Assembly (NCBI RefSeq): GCF_000316665.1
Contig: NC_019678.1
Coordinates: forward strand, 1,674,001 to 1,738,000
DNA: 64,000 nucleotides
Direction of reading: 5' to 3'
DNA from: Rivularia sp. PCC 7116
Lineage (GTDB): Bacteria; Cyanobacteriota; Cyanobacteriia; Cyanobacteriales; Nostocaceae
In this document: piece by piece, positions 38,599 through 47,499 of the stretch
How positions within the stretch are numbered: position 1 is the stretch's first letter
How the letters are laid out: each line of letters starts with the position of its first letter
Notes under the pieces: generated by a model
Database searches by the model: none
What the model saw: the letters and a program-made list of their open reading frames with translations, nothing else
Told to the model about the DNA's origin: nothing
Made by a program: the position numbers and the translations under genes

Positions 38599-38648
38599 CT
38601 TGTATCATAATTGCAAAATATTTCCAAATCCAAAAACACAATAAATAT

Positions 38649-39386
38649 TCAAGATGGAATATCAAATAAAACAGTTGTCATATAGTATTCTGCCCAATCC
38701 GAACCAAAAGCTTTTTCTAAAACGCGGCGAGTTTTATCATTTTGCTGCTGTTTAGTACAGTAATTTAATTGCCCTTGCAACAGTTTGTTTGCTGTTTCAG
38801 CTTGTACGGGTTTTGCAGTAACAGCGTTTTGACAATGGATTTCTAAAAAATTCTCAACTCTGCCCAGAAACATTTTTTCTTCTTCAGGAGAGCCAGGGCG
38901 TATAAAAATGCAAAACTCCGAAAAAATTTCTCCCCATTCGGGTAAATCGCGGGGTTGAGAAAAATTCAATTCAGGTAACGCACCAAGATCGGTATTGTAA
39001 CTAGATGGTAAAGAGCCATTTAAATGAAGTGGAGACAAATCGGCGATCGCTGCACTAATCTGCCCTCTACCGCCCACCAAATCACAACCAAACATTGGTA
39101 AATCGTATTCAGTGCGAGGGAACATTACACAATGCAAAATATCCAGCATTGAGCCAACCTTCGCAAGTTCCATATGTAGCTTGCGGAACTGGGTTGTTTG
39201 ATAGCAGCAATTTTCAATAGTCAGTTTTTCACCTTCTAACTTACCTTCCACATACCCCAACTCAGCAGGTAAATTATAGGGAGATAAATCCAAATGCTGA
39301 TGCCAAATTCTTTCGATGCTATCAGCCAACTGACGAATTAAGGGATGCTGTTGCTCGCGCAGGGAAGAGTTAGAAGCTACTGACAT
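38649..39386 (-). CDS. pcyA: Phycocyanobilin:ferredoxin oxidoreductase
   Basis: PcyA reduces biliverdin IXalpha by four electrons from ferredoxin to make phycocyanobilin, the chromophore of phycobilisomes and many phytochromes. The 245-residue product has the family residues E73 (HMELAKVGSM), H85 (DILHCVMFP) and D102 (MFGCDLVGG), equivalent to E76, H88 and D105 of the Synechocystis enzyme. The C-terminal half carries PGSPEEEKMFL and RRVLEKAFG as expected. It is a single gene with a strong terminator at 38572-38598. It marks the organism as a phycobilin-making cyanobacterium. Confidence 0.97.
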   Translation of the reverse strand: MSVASNSSLREQQHPLIRQLADSIERIWHQHLDLSPYNLPAELGYVEGKLEGEKLTIENCCYQTTQFRKLHMELAKVGSMLDILHCVMFPRTEYDLPMFGCDLVGGRGQISAAIADLSPLHLNGSLPSSYNTDLGALPELNFSQPRDLPEWGEIFSEFCIFIRPGSPEEEKMFLGRVENFLEIHCQNAVTAKPVQAETANKLLQGQLNYCTKQQQNDKTRRVLEKAFGSDWAEYYMTTVLFDIPS

Positions 39387-39573
39387 TACTTTAAACCAAC
39401 GAATCTTATCTAATAGTCAGTTTACCGCTATCGCTACCAAGCGCGGTTTATTAGTTAACAGTTATTAGCGAACAATTAAAGATGAAGGTGAGCGGCTACT
39501 GATAACCTATGCTGCAATAAATCTTCATCCATAGCACCAACCACTTGTTATCTTGCTGGCAACTTTCAGACCT

Positions 39574-40524
39574 CTAGAATACACTCCAAATCTCGATATT
39601 TTGCTCTTGATTGTAGCTGGCAAGCCATTTGCGATCGGGACTCAAGGCGATTCTCTCAATCTTTGTGGAGTTTTCATGTGATGTACAAAATTCTTGATTG
39701 TTTTCAACGTCCCACACAACAATCTTCATTTCACAGTTGCAGTATGCCAAAAGTTTTCCATCAATGCTCATTGTGGCTGGCAAATCTCCATCTAAAGAAC
39801 ATATAGTCTCGCCAGTATATACCTCCCATACTCGAATTTTTTCTGAAAACGAACCACAAGCAAGTAATTTATTTGCGCGGCTTATTGAAAGACACTCAGC
39901 AAGCCCAAAACTTGAGATGCTAAATTTACGAATTAGTTCACCTGTCCTTATATCCCACAGGTGATGAAAGCCTTTATTTAAAGTTTGACTTAGTAAAAAG
40001 TTGCTATCTGGGCTAATTATGACCGACGAATTAGACCAAGAGTCTTCCGAACTAAATTCTTGTGCCCGAAGCCTCGTAGTATATCCGTCAGTACTAATGG
40101 GTTCTGCTAGCAAGTTATAAACTGCGATTTCTCCTGGTTGCGCTCCACAGGCAACAATTGGCTCATACAAACTCGCAGCAAGTGGGGTAACATTACTTTT
40201 GTGTTCGAGTAAACGGTAAGGTGCGGCATCGAGAATCAGGTCGAATTCATCCGTTTCAAGATTTAATCTGAGAATCACATCAGCGTTGTAAACAGTTCCC
40301 AACAGCCATTTTTCATAAGCGCTAACGCTGACATAATCGTGTCGAAAATCAACTGTTTTGACCAAATCGCCTGTTGCTAAATCCCAAAACTTTACAGTTT
40401 CGTACTGTTCTTTGCAAGAACGATTATTGTGAGCATTACTGATTAAATTTCTACTATCTGCGCTGATTGCAAAATAATTAGGTTTTAAGTCGCTCTTACC
40501 AAGAATAGTATGGACGAGCTTCAT
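39574..40524 (-). CDS. WD40-like repeat protein
   Basis: The 316-residue product contains at least five WD-type blades ending in VKFWDLATG, HHLWDIRTG, IRVWEVYTG, IVVWDVENN and IEIWSVF, spread from about residue 45 to the end. No enzyme or signal peptide is present, so it is a cytoplasmic beta-propeller scaffold. The blades are irregular and the first third is poorly matched. It sits between pcyA and the MazF-type unit on the same strand, 52 bp after the toxin stop, without known relation to either. Confidence 0.8.
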   Translation of the reverse strand: MKLVHTILGKSDLKPNYFAISADSRNLISNAHNNRSCKEQYETVKFWDLATGDLVKTVDFRHDYVSVSAYEKWLLGTVYNADVILRLNLETDEFDLILDAAPYRLLEHKSNVTPLAASLYEPIVACGAQPGEIAVYNLLAEPISTDGYTTRLRAQEFSSEDSWSNSSVIISPDSNFLLSQTLNKGFHHLWDIRTGELIRKFSISSFGLAECLSISRANKLLACGSFSEKIRVWEVYTGETICSLDGDLPATMSIDGKLLAYCNCEMKIVVWDVENNQEFCTSHENSTKIERIALSPDRKWLASYNQEQNIEIWSVF

Positions 40525-40576
40525 ACACTGATAACCTATGGTATTTTAACAACTGTATTAAGGTAGATAAAATCTT

Positions 40577-40915
40577 TCAAAGAGCATCAAAGTCAGCAAG
40601 CGATGTTTTAAGACATTTACGAACTTCTTGCCAATCACGTTCTGATAAGTGACCAATTAAAACTGGATTCGCCGATTGAGGAAGAGTGACAATAAAACAG
40701 CGAAATGCAGAACTAACTCTTAAACCTGCTATTTTCCAATCTTGAAGCACATAGTCAGTTACTCCAAGCCCAGTTGTTTGAGAAGTAATAAGTCCAACAA
40801 TTATATCTGGACGGTTTTTATGGTAGGTCGCTGATGATAAAATAAGAGCCGGACGACGTTTAACACCAGTCACCCCTGGAAAATCGACTGTTACTACATC
40901 ACCAACATCAAACAT
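40577..40915 (-). CDS. MazF/PemK-type endoribonuclease toxin
   Basis: The 112-residue product starts MFDVGDVVTVDFPGVTGVKRRPALILS, with the RPALIL pattern of PemK/MazF beta-barrel toxins that cleave single-stranded mRNA. Other family features are VGLITSQ and a C-terminal helix ERDWQEVRKCL. It starts two bases after the stop of the small gene at 40918, so the two are translationally coupled as toxin and antitoxin. Such modules act in stress responses or plasmid and island maintenance. Confidence 0.85.
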   Translation of the reverse strand: MFDVGDVVTVDFPGVTGVKRRPALILSSATYHKNRPDIIVGLITSQTTGLGVTDYVLQDWKIAGLRVSSAFRCFIVTLPQSANPVLIGHLSERDWQEVRKCLKTSLADFDAL

Positions 40916-40917
40916 TA

Positions 40918-41142
40918 CTAAACACTTTCCTCATCTTCAGGAAATAATGTAGCTGCATATTGTAAAGAAAAATTATTAACATCAACTATATCTCGATCTG
41001 TCCAGCAATCACTTTGATTTATCACAGATGATGAATCCTGCTCAACTAATTCATTAAGAATAAGAGTTGCTAGTCGTAACCGCTCTTGTGGTGGAAGGTT
41101 ACGAACGACTTGAACATACACTTCTTGTGCAGAAGTTGACAT
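40918..41142 (-). CDS. Putative antitoxin of the MazF-like toxin
   Basis: The 74-residue product has a helical N-terminal half (NLPPQERLRLATLILNELVEQ) and an acidic C-terminus (YAATLFPEDEESV). The helix is typical of short cyanobacterial antitoxin-like proteins that lie before MazF genes, with an acidic tail likely to cover the toxin surface. It has no recognised DNA-binding fold. Its stop is two bases from the toxin start and its own start lies 14 bp after the gene at 41157. Function is inferred from position and size. Confidence 0.7.
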   Translation of the reverse strand: MSTSAQEVYVQVVRNLPPQERLRLATLILNELVEQDSSSVINQSDCWTDRDIVDVNNFSLQYAATLFPEDEESV

Positions 41143-41156
41143 AATGAAAAATTATC

Positions 41157-41534
41157 TTAATTTTCATCTACCAAGTGTAACACTTCCGTAACAACACATT
41201 CAGCGACTTTGTGCGAACCAACAACCACGTAAAATCTGATTCCAGGCTTAATGCGCTGTTTGTGTATTGAACGCAATTGTGGATTAAGAACCCGAAAATA
41301 AGCTTTCACTTGCTGTTCGCATACACTTCTGTAAGACAATAAGTTTCCTTCGGAATTCAGCAAGGCATAATATATCATCCAAGCACGATTTTCATCTTCT
41401 TTATACATGAAATCGAGCTTTATCCCTTGAACAAGAAAAGAGCGAACGCCATGTTTAGGCTGAGGAATCGGGTTTAGTTGTGCAGCAAAATCTGGTTTTT
41501 TGTAAACCCATTCTTCAACGATAGCCAAATTCAT
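41157..41534 (-). CDS. Uncharacterised protein preceding the toxin-antitoxin pair
   Basis: I do not recognise this 125-residue protein. It is a mixed alpha/beta protein with no membrane segment or signal peptide, rich in aromatic residues, with QGIKLDFMYKED in the middle and GIRFYVVVGSHKVAECVV near the end. It is 14 bp upstream of the antitoxin gene on the same strand and so is probably part of the same transcript. It could be a third component of the toxin-antitoxin unit or simply a neighbour. Confidence 0.6.
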   Translation of the reverse strand: MNLAIVEEWVYKKPDFAAQLNPIPQPKHGVRSFLVQGIKLDFMYKEDENRAWMIYYALLNSEGNLLSYRSVCEQQVKAYFRVLNPQLRSIHKQRIKPGIRFYVVVGSHKVAECVVTEVLHLVDEN

Positions 41535-41628
41535 TAAAAGTCAGTTATCAGTGAACAAATAACCAATTATCAATGACCAGTTAGAAGCTTTTAATTAATA
41601 ACTCCTAAATCCCAACTCCTAACTCCTT

Positions 41629-42303
41629 CTAAACCGCAGCTTCCGATTCCTCAACCTTTTTCTTCAACTTTTCTGGATCTATTGATTCCAATTCTCCATG
41701 ATTTAAAGTCCAGCAACTATCAGCAATCGGTAATAAGTCTCCCGCATCGTGAGTTACTACCAATAAAGTCCAATGTTGTTTTAATTTCGCTAATAAATTC
41801 ACTAACTGACGGCGCATCGACCAGTCTAAACCTGCTGTTGGTTCGTCTAATAATAATAAATGTGGCTGACGAATTAGCTGCACTGCCAAAGCCAAACGTC
41901 TTTGCTGTCCACCACTTAAAGCGTGGGGTGGGGTTGAAAAAGATAAATGCTCTAATCCTACTTCGCTTAATGCGTTTCTAACTCGCTCTATCCCTAACTC
42001 CGGATGTCCCAAACGTAATTCTTCTAAAATCGTACTCCCACAAAAATGACGCTCGGGAAATTGAAACACCAAACCAGCTAACTGCTGCATTTCTTCGGCC
42101 AATAATTCCTGTTCGCGCCAAAAAAGCGAGCCAGATGTTGGTTCTGCTAGTCCAGATAAGATTTCCAGCATCGTACTTTTTCCAGAACCACTAGGCCCGA
42201 TAATAAGACCTAATGTTTGAGGGGCTAAATCTAAATTAATTGATTTGAGAATCGCGTTCTGGGTAGCAGTCGGATGATAATTTAATTTTCTGAGATAAAG
42301 CAT
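41629..42303 (-). CDS. ABC transporter ATPase, ECF/EcfA-like
   Basis: The 224-residue product has Walker A GPSGSGKST, signature LSGGQQRRLALAVQL, Walker B LLLLDEPTAGLD and H-loop VTHDAGD. The Q-loop VFQFPERHF is characteristic of energy-coupling factor ATPases (EcfA) used for vitamin and cobalt/nickel import. No S or T component is adjacent, so partners must be encoded elsewhere; many cyanobacteria keep ECF parts scattered. The end is rich in K and E. It is a single gene facing the divergent gene at 42623. Confidence 0.85.
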   Translation of the reverse strand: MLYLRKLNYHPTATQNAILKSINLDLAPQTLGLIIGPSGSGKSTMLEILSGLAEPTSGSLFWREQELLAEEMQQLAGLVFQFPERHFCGSTILEELRLGHPELGIERVRNALSEVGLEHLSFSTPPHALSGGQQRRLALAVQLIRQPHLLLLDEPTAGLDWSMRRQLVNLLAKLKQHWTLLVVTHDAGDLLPIADSCWTLNHGELESIDPEKLKKKVEESEAAV

Positions 42304-42622
42304 TGTTTAGAATTAAAAATTAGCCAGTTATTAATTAACTACAAGCGAAGCAGCAGACCTTCCTTCCGAAAAAATCCTCAAATCACAACTTAAGCAAATA
42401 TTATTTACAGATACATCATTATTTAACTAACGTCTTAACTTATTGTGGCAGACTAATCCTCATAAAGATTAGCCAAAAAAAATCTGGGAACCCTCTCAAA
42501 TCTCCCCAGTCAAACTATTTATTAAATTGTCGCGTAAATCTACACGGGGAACAAGCAAAGCATTTACGTAATTTTAAGTATTTTTTTAGACTAGTTCAAC
42601 AGTAATAACTCTGAGGTTTTAC
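42304..42622. other. Divergent promoter region
   Basis: This 319-bp AT-rich stretch lies between two divergent genes. Only the GAGG ribosome-binding site of the right-hand gene (six bases before 42623) is recognised. Confidence 0.5.
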
Positions 42623-43549
42623 ATGACCAAGAAATTTTCTGCTTCATCTACCACTTCCTCTAAAAATATTTTTCGCTTCGCTTCTTCTATTTTTACAACT
42701 TTAATCGCACTGAATTTATGGGTAAATCCAACCCTTGCTGGCGACCCTTTTCCCCGCAGTCAACCCCGCAATATCGGCGATAATACAGAAGCCGCATTTA
42801 AAGCAGTATTTGAGCAAGGGGATTATCAAGCAGGACAAAAGTACCTGCAAAAGGCAATCTCAACTGAGCCTAATGAACCTTTAGCCTATGCCATGCAAGC
42901 ATCTTTAGCTTATACCCAGCAGGATGTAGAAAAATTAGATTCTTACAGCGCCAAAACTTTAGATACAGCTAAAAAATTAATTGTCTCCGACCCGTTGCGT
43001 GGTAATTTATACGCAGCAGTCGGTCATTTTTTAAAAGGAGCAGTAATCCTCACTCGTGAAGGTACAGTTAGCGGTGCCCCAAAAGCTTTAAGCCGTTTGC
43101 GAGATGTTTACAAACATTTAGATAAAGCCGAAGCCATTTCTCCAAAAGACCCAGAACTCAATTTAATCAAGGGTTATATGGATTTAATGCTGGCAGTCAA
43201 TTTGCCCTTCGCCAATCCCCAACAAGCAATACAAAGGTTAGAAAAAAATGCCGGACCTCAGTATTTAGTAGATAGAGGTATAGCTATAGCCTACCGAGAC
43301 TTAAAAAAATATTCCCAAGCCTTAGCATACGTAAATCGTGCCCTTGAAAATGCATCCGACAATCCAGAACTGTACTATCTCAAAGCGCAAATTCTTCGCG
43401 AGCAAGCTAAAAAACAGCAAGACTCTCAAATGACGCAACAAGCAGTTGCTCATTTCGATAAAGCACTAGAGAAAAAATCTCAACTACCTGTAAGTGTCGT
43501 CAAGCAAATAGAACGCGAACGTCGAAGAACAGCACAAAGTATTAAATAA
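42623..43549 (+). CDS. Secreted TPR protein, Sll0314/Alr1548-like
   Basis: The 308-residue product begins with a long signal sequence ending LWVNPTLAGDPF (cleavage likely after residue 39) and then about six TPR-like hairpins (for example YQAGQKYLQKAISTEPNEPLA and YSQALAYVNRALENASDNPE). It is probably periplasmic or thylakoid-lumenal and binds partners through its TPR groove. The family is common in cyanobacteria and has no established role. GAGG lies six bases before the start. It is followed by TTGGGCA repeats at 43556-43615. Confidence 0.85.
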   Translation: MTKKFSASSTTSSKNIFRFASSIFTTLIALNLWVNPTLAGDPFPRSQPRNIGDNTEAAFKAVFEQGDYQAGQKYLQKAISTEPNEPLAYAMQASLAYTQQDVEKLDSYSAKTLDTAKKLIVSDPLRGNLYAAVGHFLKGAVILTREGTVSGAPKALSRLRDVYKHLDKAEAISPKDPELNLIKGYMDLMLAVNLPFANPQQAIQRLEKNAGPQYLVDRGIAIAYRDLKKYSQALAYVNRALENASDNPELYYLKAQILREQAKKQQDSQMTQQAVAHFDKALEKKSQLPVSVVKQIERERRRTAQSIK

Positions 43550-43722
43550 TTGAAAATTGGGAATGGGGCATTGGGCATGGATAATTGGGCATGGGTAATT
43601 GGTGATTGGTAAGAATTATTTATTCTCCCCCCCTCTTCCTCATCTACCCCCTTCTCCCCCTCCCAATCTTCCACAGTTCTTCTACAATAACTTTGGGTAA
43701 ATAATCTGAATATTTCAAACGA

Positions 43723-44175
43723 ATGAAAATAGAATTCCGCGAGATTAATCCTTTTGATGTCTGGATTTGGCTGAGGTTTAATACAGTTCCTTCCGAACGA
43801 GAGAAGCAGTTTGTGGAAGAACTTTTTGATTCTTGGTTTTATGTGGGTAAGTTAGGAGGTTTTAATGCCGAAAATCTTCAAGTTCAGGAAACCGGGCTTG
43901 ATATTAGCTATTTGCATTATGACCAAGATGGTTATCAAAATAGCTTACTGGCTTTAATGCATAATATGGGCGAATTTGAATACAACGGAGATTGGGGAAG
44001 ATGCTGGTTTGATTTAGGAACTTCCGACGCGATCGCACTTGATATCCTCATCAACGCTCTGACTCAATTAGGTCAAGAATACGTCACCATTGATGAAGTC
44101 TACATTGGCGGCGAAAATCCAGATTGGTCAGTTGAAGATAGCGATAGTCGCCCTTCGTTTATTTATGATAACTAG
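43723..44175 (+). CDS. DUF3531 family protein
   Basis: The 150-residue product is rich in aromatic residues and begins with MKIEFREINPFDVWIWLRF, the start of the DUF3531 family known from cyanobacteria and chloroplasts. It has LLALMHNMGEFEYNGDWGRCWFDLG in the middle (given in two parts: LLALMHNMGEFE and YNGDWGRCWFDLG). No membrane segment is present, so it is soluble. The function is unknown; conservation in plastids suggests a role tied to photosynthesis or plastid gene expression. It lies 20 bp before the NUDIX gene, so the two are probably co-transcribed. Confidence 0.85.
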   Translation: MKIEFREINPFDVWIWLRFNTVPSEREKQFVEELFDSWFYVGKLGGFNAENLQVQETGLDISYLHYDQDGYQNSLLALMHNMGEFEYNGDWGRCWFDLGTSDAIALDILINALTQLGQEYVTIDEVYIGGENPDWSVEDSDSRPSFIYDN

Positions 44176-44194
44176 GGAAATACAGGAAAATTAA

Positions 44195-44629
44195 ATGTAC
44201 AAAGAAGGTAAAATCCGCGTTTTAGCCCTGGGAATAATTCGCGATCGCAACAATCGTACTTTTCTTTCCGAAGGCTACGATCCAGTCAAAAAAGATAAAT
44301 TCTATCGCGCCCTAGGCGGTGGTGTTGAATTTGGCGAAACCAGTAAAGAAGCCCTCCAACGCGAATTTCAAGAAGAAATCCAAGCAGAAATTACCAACAT
44401 CCGTTATTTAGCTTGCTTAGAAAATATATTTACCTTCCAAGGAAAACCAGGACACGAAATAATTCAACTTTACGAATGCGACTTTGTTGAACCCAAATTT
44501 TACCAGCAGGAAAAAATTACATTCAATGAAGGGGAAAGAGAGAAAACGGCACTATGGATGGATATTAAAACTTTGAAATCTGGCAGCGTTAGGTTAGTCC
44601 CCGAGGGATTTGTGGAGTATCTCGGGTAG
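44195..44629 (+). CDS. NUDIX hydrolase
   Basis: The 144-residue product has a complete Nudix box, GGGVEFGETSKEALQREFQEE, in the expected first third; the glutamates of REFQEE bind the metal. Nudix enzymes cleave nucleoside diphosphates linked to another group. AGGA lies eight bases before the start. It follows the DUF3531 gene by 20 bp. Substrate is not evident from residues outside the box. Confidence 0.9.
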   Translation: MYKEGKIRVLALGIIRDRNNRTFLSEGYDPVKKDKFYRALGGGVEFGETSKEALQREFQEEIQAEITNIRYLACLENIFTFQGKPGHEIIQLYECDFVEPKFYQQEKITFNEGEREKTALWMDIKTLKSGSVRLVPEGFVEYLG

Positions 44630-44637
44630 AGAAGGGT

Positions 44638-44669
44638 GAGAGGGGGAAGAGGGGGAAGAGGGGGAAGAA
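44638..44669. repeat. GAGGGGGAA tandem repeat
   Basis: Three to four copies of the nonamer GAGGGGGAA lie just after the NUDIX stop. Purine-rich strings of this kind recur near gene ends in the window (16568-16618 is similar). Confidence 0.8.
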
Positions 44670-44744
44670 AGAAGAATTCACAACTTCTAACTCCTAACTA
44701 TTCCCCATACCCAACAACTAACCCTCCGGGTTCGCAGTCGCTCA

Positions 44745-44759
44745 TGGGGGAGACCCCCA
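44745..44759. terminator. GC-rich hairpin between convergent genes
   Basis: TGGGGG (44745-44750) pairs with CCCCCA (44754-44759) over AGA. It lies 116 bp after NUDIX and 20 bp before the end of the convergent gene. No T run follows; the surrounding GCAGTCGCTCA/GACCGCGCTG suggests a repeat that may act as a bidirectional stop. Confidence 0.4.
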
Positions 44760-44778
44760 AGACCGCGCTGTCTCACCA

Positions 44779-45324
44779 CTAACCACTAACTCCTATGGCA
44801 GTTAAAATTGTCCAACCATCAACTAAAAACATTAATAAAGTAAAAATTAGTAAAGTCAAATACATCCAAGGTTGCGACAATGGGTAAACATCCGTAGTAT
44901 CGATACCCGTTTTTTCCTGTACAATTTTCAACAAACGAGCAAATCCTGCTACTCGCATTGGCAGCAAATAACCTTTCTTGTCCTTGCTGACAAAATAGTA
45001 GACAATACCTCCTTGTCCTGTAGTACGAGGTTTCAAGTCATCTACATCCGCCCAAGCCAAAAACCAACCTTTACGAAAAAACTTTGGAACCAAAGGAGGA
45101 TAAACAACCTGGATTCCTTCTTCATTTAAAATTACTCTTTCGGTTAAAACGGCGTACAAAATAACAAAACCAATACCGATACCGACCCAAAGTAGTCCAG
45201 GTGGTACGGGTGCATTTGTAAAATCAGCAAGAAAAGGTAACGGTAAAGTCAGCGCTACATACAAACTTAAAAGCGTAATCCTAATTAAAGGAGATAGCCG
45301 AAAAATAGTAGAATCCATAATCAA
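44779..45324 (-). CDS. Conserved cyanobacterial membrane protein
   Basis: The 181-residue product has an N-terminal pair of hydrophobic helices (about residues 13-33 and 43-60), a soluble middle (65-150) with a PH-like beta pattern (RVILNEEGIQVVYP, FFRKGWFLAWADVDDL, IVYYFVSKDKKGYLLPM) and one C-terminal helix (155-177). I do not assign a family. The layout resembles other bacterial membrane-bound PH-like proteins of unknown role. It is the downstream gene after the DUF4079 gene on the same strand (145 bp gap). Confidence 0.7.
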   Translation of the reverse strand: MIMDSTIFRLSPLIRITLLSLYVALTLPLPFLADFTNAPVPPGLLWVGIGIGFVILYAVLTERVILNEEGIQVVYPPLVPKFFRKGWFLAWADVDDLKPRTTGQGGIVYYFVSKDKKGYLLPMRVAGFARLLKIVQEKTGIDTTDVYPLSQPWMYLTLLIFTLLMFLVDGWTILTAIGVSG

Positions 45325-45469
45325 TTAACAATCAACAATTATCAGTTATAAATTGGGCTTATCCCCACTTCCACAAAAACGTTTTTTCCGCTCCATTCTC
45401 TGCTCCCTCGTCTTTATATTAATTAAATAACTGTTCGCTGCTAACTGCTCACTGCTAACTGATAACTGG

Positions 45470-45931
45470 CTAAGGTAAATACTTTTGCACCACACTCCAA
45501 CCACTTAGCGAAACCCAGACAAACACAAGAAATAAAGCAATATTTGTACTGACGTGAATGCGTCTAGCCCAAACCCAACCAGTGCGAATAGAAATCGCGC
45601 TTCCAGCAGATACTAAAACTAATACCACCGTGGTTAATCCAGCACCTAGGTGTTGTGAATGTCCCAAAGAACCATATTCACCTAAAGTACCGACAATACC
45701 AATTGCTAATAGCAGTATCACTAAAGCAACCATAGTGACACCCATTACATAGTGGAGTATGCGTAGTCCGCTATAACCCCCCGGTAACAGTGCTGCCAAG
45801 CTAGGATTTCCAGATGCTCTAGTACGAAACATCCAAATACCCGTTACCGCTAGCAAAAAATAAGCAAGTAACGACAACCCCATCGACCAAGCAGCGATTT
45901 TCCATAACCAAATAAATGAAGGTAAATCCAT
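45470..45931 (-). CDS. DUF4079 family membrane protein
   Basis: The 153-residue product has four hydrophobic helices (about residues 10-33, 58-80, 90-110 and 122-147) with conserved histidines in LRILHYVMG, LGHSQHLGAG and RIHVSTN. Paired histidines in a four-helix bundle resemble heme-b binding in cytochrome b561-like proteins, so an electron-transfer role is possible but not shown. It is found widely in cyanobacteria and plants. It may be co-transcribed with the membrane protein gene 145 bp downstream. Confidence 0.8.
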   Translation of the reverse strand: MDLPSFIWLWKIAAWSMGLSLLAYFLLAVTGIWMFRTRASGNPSLAALLPGGYSGLRILHYVMGVTMVALVILLLAIGIVGTLGEYGSLGHSQHLGAGLTTVVLVLVSAGSAISIRTGWVWARRIHVSTNIALFLVFVWVSLSGWSVVQKYLP

Positions 45932-46000
45932 ATTTAGGATTGTAGATTGAAGTGGGACATATGGGGAGTAGGGAGTTGTGAGTTTTGAGTGAAAAACTTC

Positions 46001-46028
46001 TAATTGGTAATTGGTAATTGGTAATTGC
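46001..46028. repeat. TAATTGG heptamer repeat
   Basis: Four copies of TAATTGG lie between the DUF4079 and DUF1830 genes, the same unit as at 30277-30313 and 59833-59878. Confidence 0.85.
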
Positions 46029-46035
46029 TCATTGA

Positions 46036-46061
46036 AAATGGGTTGCTAAAGGTAGCAACCC
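46036..46061 (-). terminator. Terminator of the DUF1830 gene
   Basis: GGGTTGCTA (46040-46048) pairs perfectly with TAGCAACCC (46053-46061) over a four-base loop. On the minus strand TTTT (complement of 46036-46039) follows. It lies 37 bp after the DUF1830 stop. Confidence 0.65.
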
Positions 46062-46097
46062 AAAAATAGAGAAAAAAAATTTTAATTAATAAAGGCT

Positions 46098-46505
46098 TTA
46101 GCCAACGATTATTAATGGTTTTGTATTATCTCCGTTTTTTGAATGAATTGAGGATACAAGAGAATTTTCATCTCTAGAATCATCATTGCTTTTATCTGAA
46201 TCTACTTTTAATTCAGTTATATTTGCTTCGTTAATTACAAGGCGATCGCACGGAATTGTATCCGATAAAATTGCACTTGCCATCATCCCCGTATGAATCT
46301 CTAATTGAGCTTCATCGGGTGCTTCAAAAACTAATCTTTGACCGGGAAAAACAACCCGTTCAAAGTACCAGTTAGCGATATTGGAGATGCGGGCCACCTG
46401 TATTTTAGACGTGGCATTAACGTAGCAGCACAGAGATTTCCCTGATTGCTCAGGAGGTAGGGGATCTAGTATTTGAGCCATAACTGCTGAGGAGCTTATC
46501 GCCAC
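46098..46505 (-). CDS. DUF1830 family protein
   Basis: The 135-residue product has the DUF1830 core at about residues 22-90: LCCYVNATSKIQVARI, NWYFERVVFPGQRLVFEA and LEIHTGMMASAILSDTIPCDRL. The C-terminal 40 residues are polar and serine-rich and are probably disordered. The family is confined largely to cyanobacteria and has no known function. The upstream gap is nearly 1 kb. A short hairpin terminator follows at 46036-46061. Confidence 0.85.
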   Translation of the reverse strand: MAISSSAVMAQILDPLPPEQSGKSLCCYVNATSKIQVARISNIANWYFERVVFPGQRLVFEAPDEAQLEIHTGMMASAILSDTIPCDRLVINEANITELKVDSDKSNDDSRDENSLVSSIHSKNGDNTKPLIIVG

Positions 46506-47499
46506 AATTGTATCTTACATTTACAAAGTTAGCACTGCACGATCCCCGCCTGCTGTAACTCTCAATACCAACTGGCTATTTGTATGCTATTTCCACCTTA
46601 AGATATGTTCCAGATATGAAATTTTTATAAAAATCTATGACTTTTTTGCAATTATACACTATGAACAAATCGAAAAAATATTTTATCAAATTTATAAAAT
46701 TGTGCAATGATTTCGATGAGTTTTGTACTATCTATTTATCGAATATTGAATTTACTTTACTATTGACCCAGAAGCAATTATTTATCGTTATCACAAAATC
46801 GTCAAAATTGATAATTTTAAATTAGAAAATTAATGATAATCGTTGGCTAGGAAAATCCAAAGTTAAGGCAGGGATTTTTTGAGCTAAGTTTTAGAGAATG
46901 TTTCAGAAATATCGCTTTAACCCAAATATTGGGCAATTTCTTTTTTCACGCTATTTGCAACAACGTGGGGTTTAAGTTCTGGTTCTAAAAGTTTTTGTGT
47001 AGGCATGTCTCTTAAGAACCCCTAAATCCTAGCTAAATTAGGGAACTGTAACTCCAGTCACAAGATGGAACCTAAAAAAATGCGGCAGACTAAGCAATCA
47101 AAAATCTATGGACAAACTTAGAATACTTATGTGTAGGCAGTAAGTTCTCAAGGATGGGGTTCCAAGAATTAATCGGCTGTAGTCATAGGTTTTGTAGTCA
47201 TTTCTTGTCCCCCGCCACCTTTTATCTCATCAATTAGCCAATCGAATGAGTTTTGTAAAGGAAGTGGATGTTATTGTAAAGGTATATAAAGTAAATTTTC
47301 ATAAAAGATATATGAACATGATTCTTGTACCTCTCACTTACGGTAGTTTTTATTTGTTGACACCGGGTTTTAGGTCAATCTCGGTTTATTAATAATTGAG
47401 TGAAAACTCAAGTACGATTGTCATAAAGGGCAAAAATTCATTTAAATGCGTAATTGGAAAGCGGATATATAAATCTCTTTTTTCTTTGATAACAGCAAG
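46506..47499. other. Long intergenic region with a possible 29-codon frame and hairpin
   Basis: No gene is supported with confidence. A 29-codon minus-strand frame (47006 to 46917, MPTQKLLEPELKPHVVANSV...) looks protein-like but lacks a clear ribosome-binding site. A rightward 62-codon frame at 46637 is AT-rich and unconvincing. Near the right end, TTGAGT (47396-47401) and ACTCAA (47406-47411) make a hairpin with a GAAA loop that would sit in the leader of the radical SAM gene. Confidence 0.45.

Larger units (their letters stand above)
37474..38648. other. Upstream region of devBCA, repeat copy and pcyA terminator
   Basis: Positions 37474 to about 38370 are AT-rich and must contain the devBCA promoter. 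I searched for a GTA-N8-TAC NtcA site near devB and found none convincing. At 38379-38540 is copy 2 of an interspersed repeat and at 38572-38598 the pcyA terminator. No gene is supported. Confidence 0.6.

Noticed and set aside
38447-38665. 72-codon minus-strand frame
   Set aside because: It crosses the repeat copy at 38379-38540 and the pcyA terminator.
46637-46825. 62-codon plus-strand frame rich in I, K, F and L
   Set aside because: Composition fits AT-rich noncoding DNA, with no homology and no ribosome-binding site.
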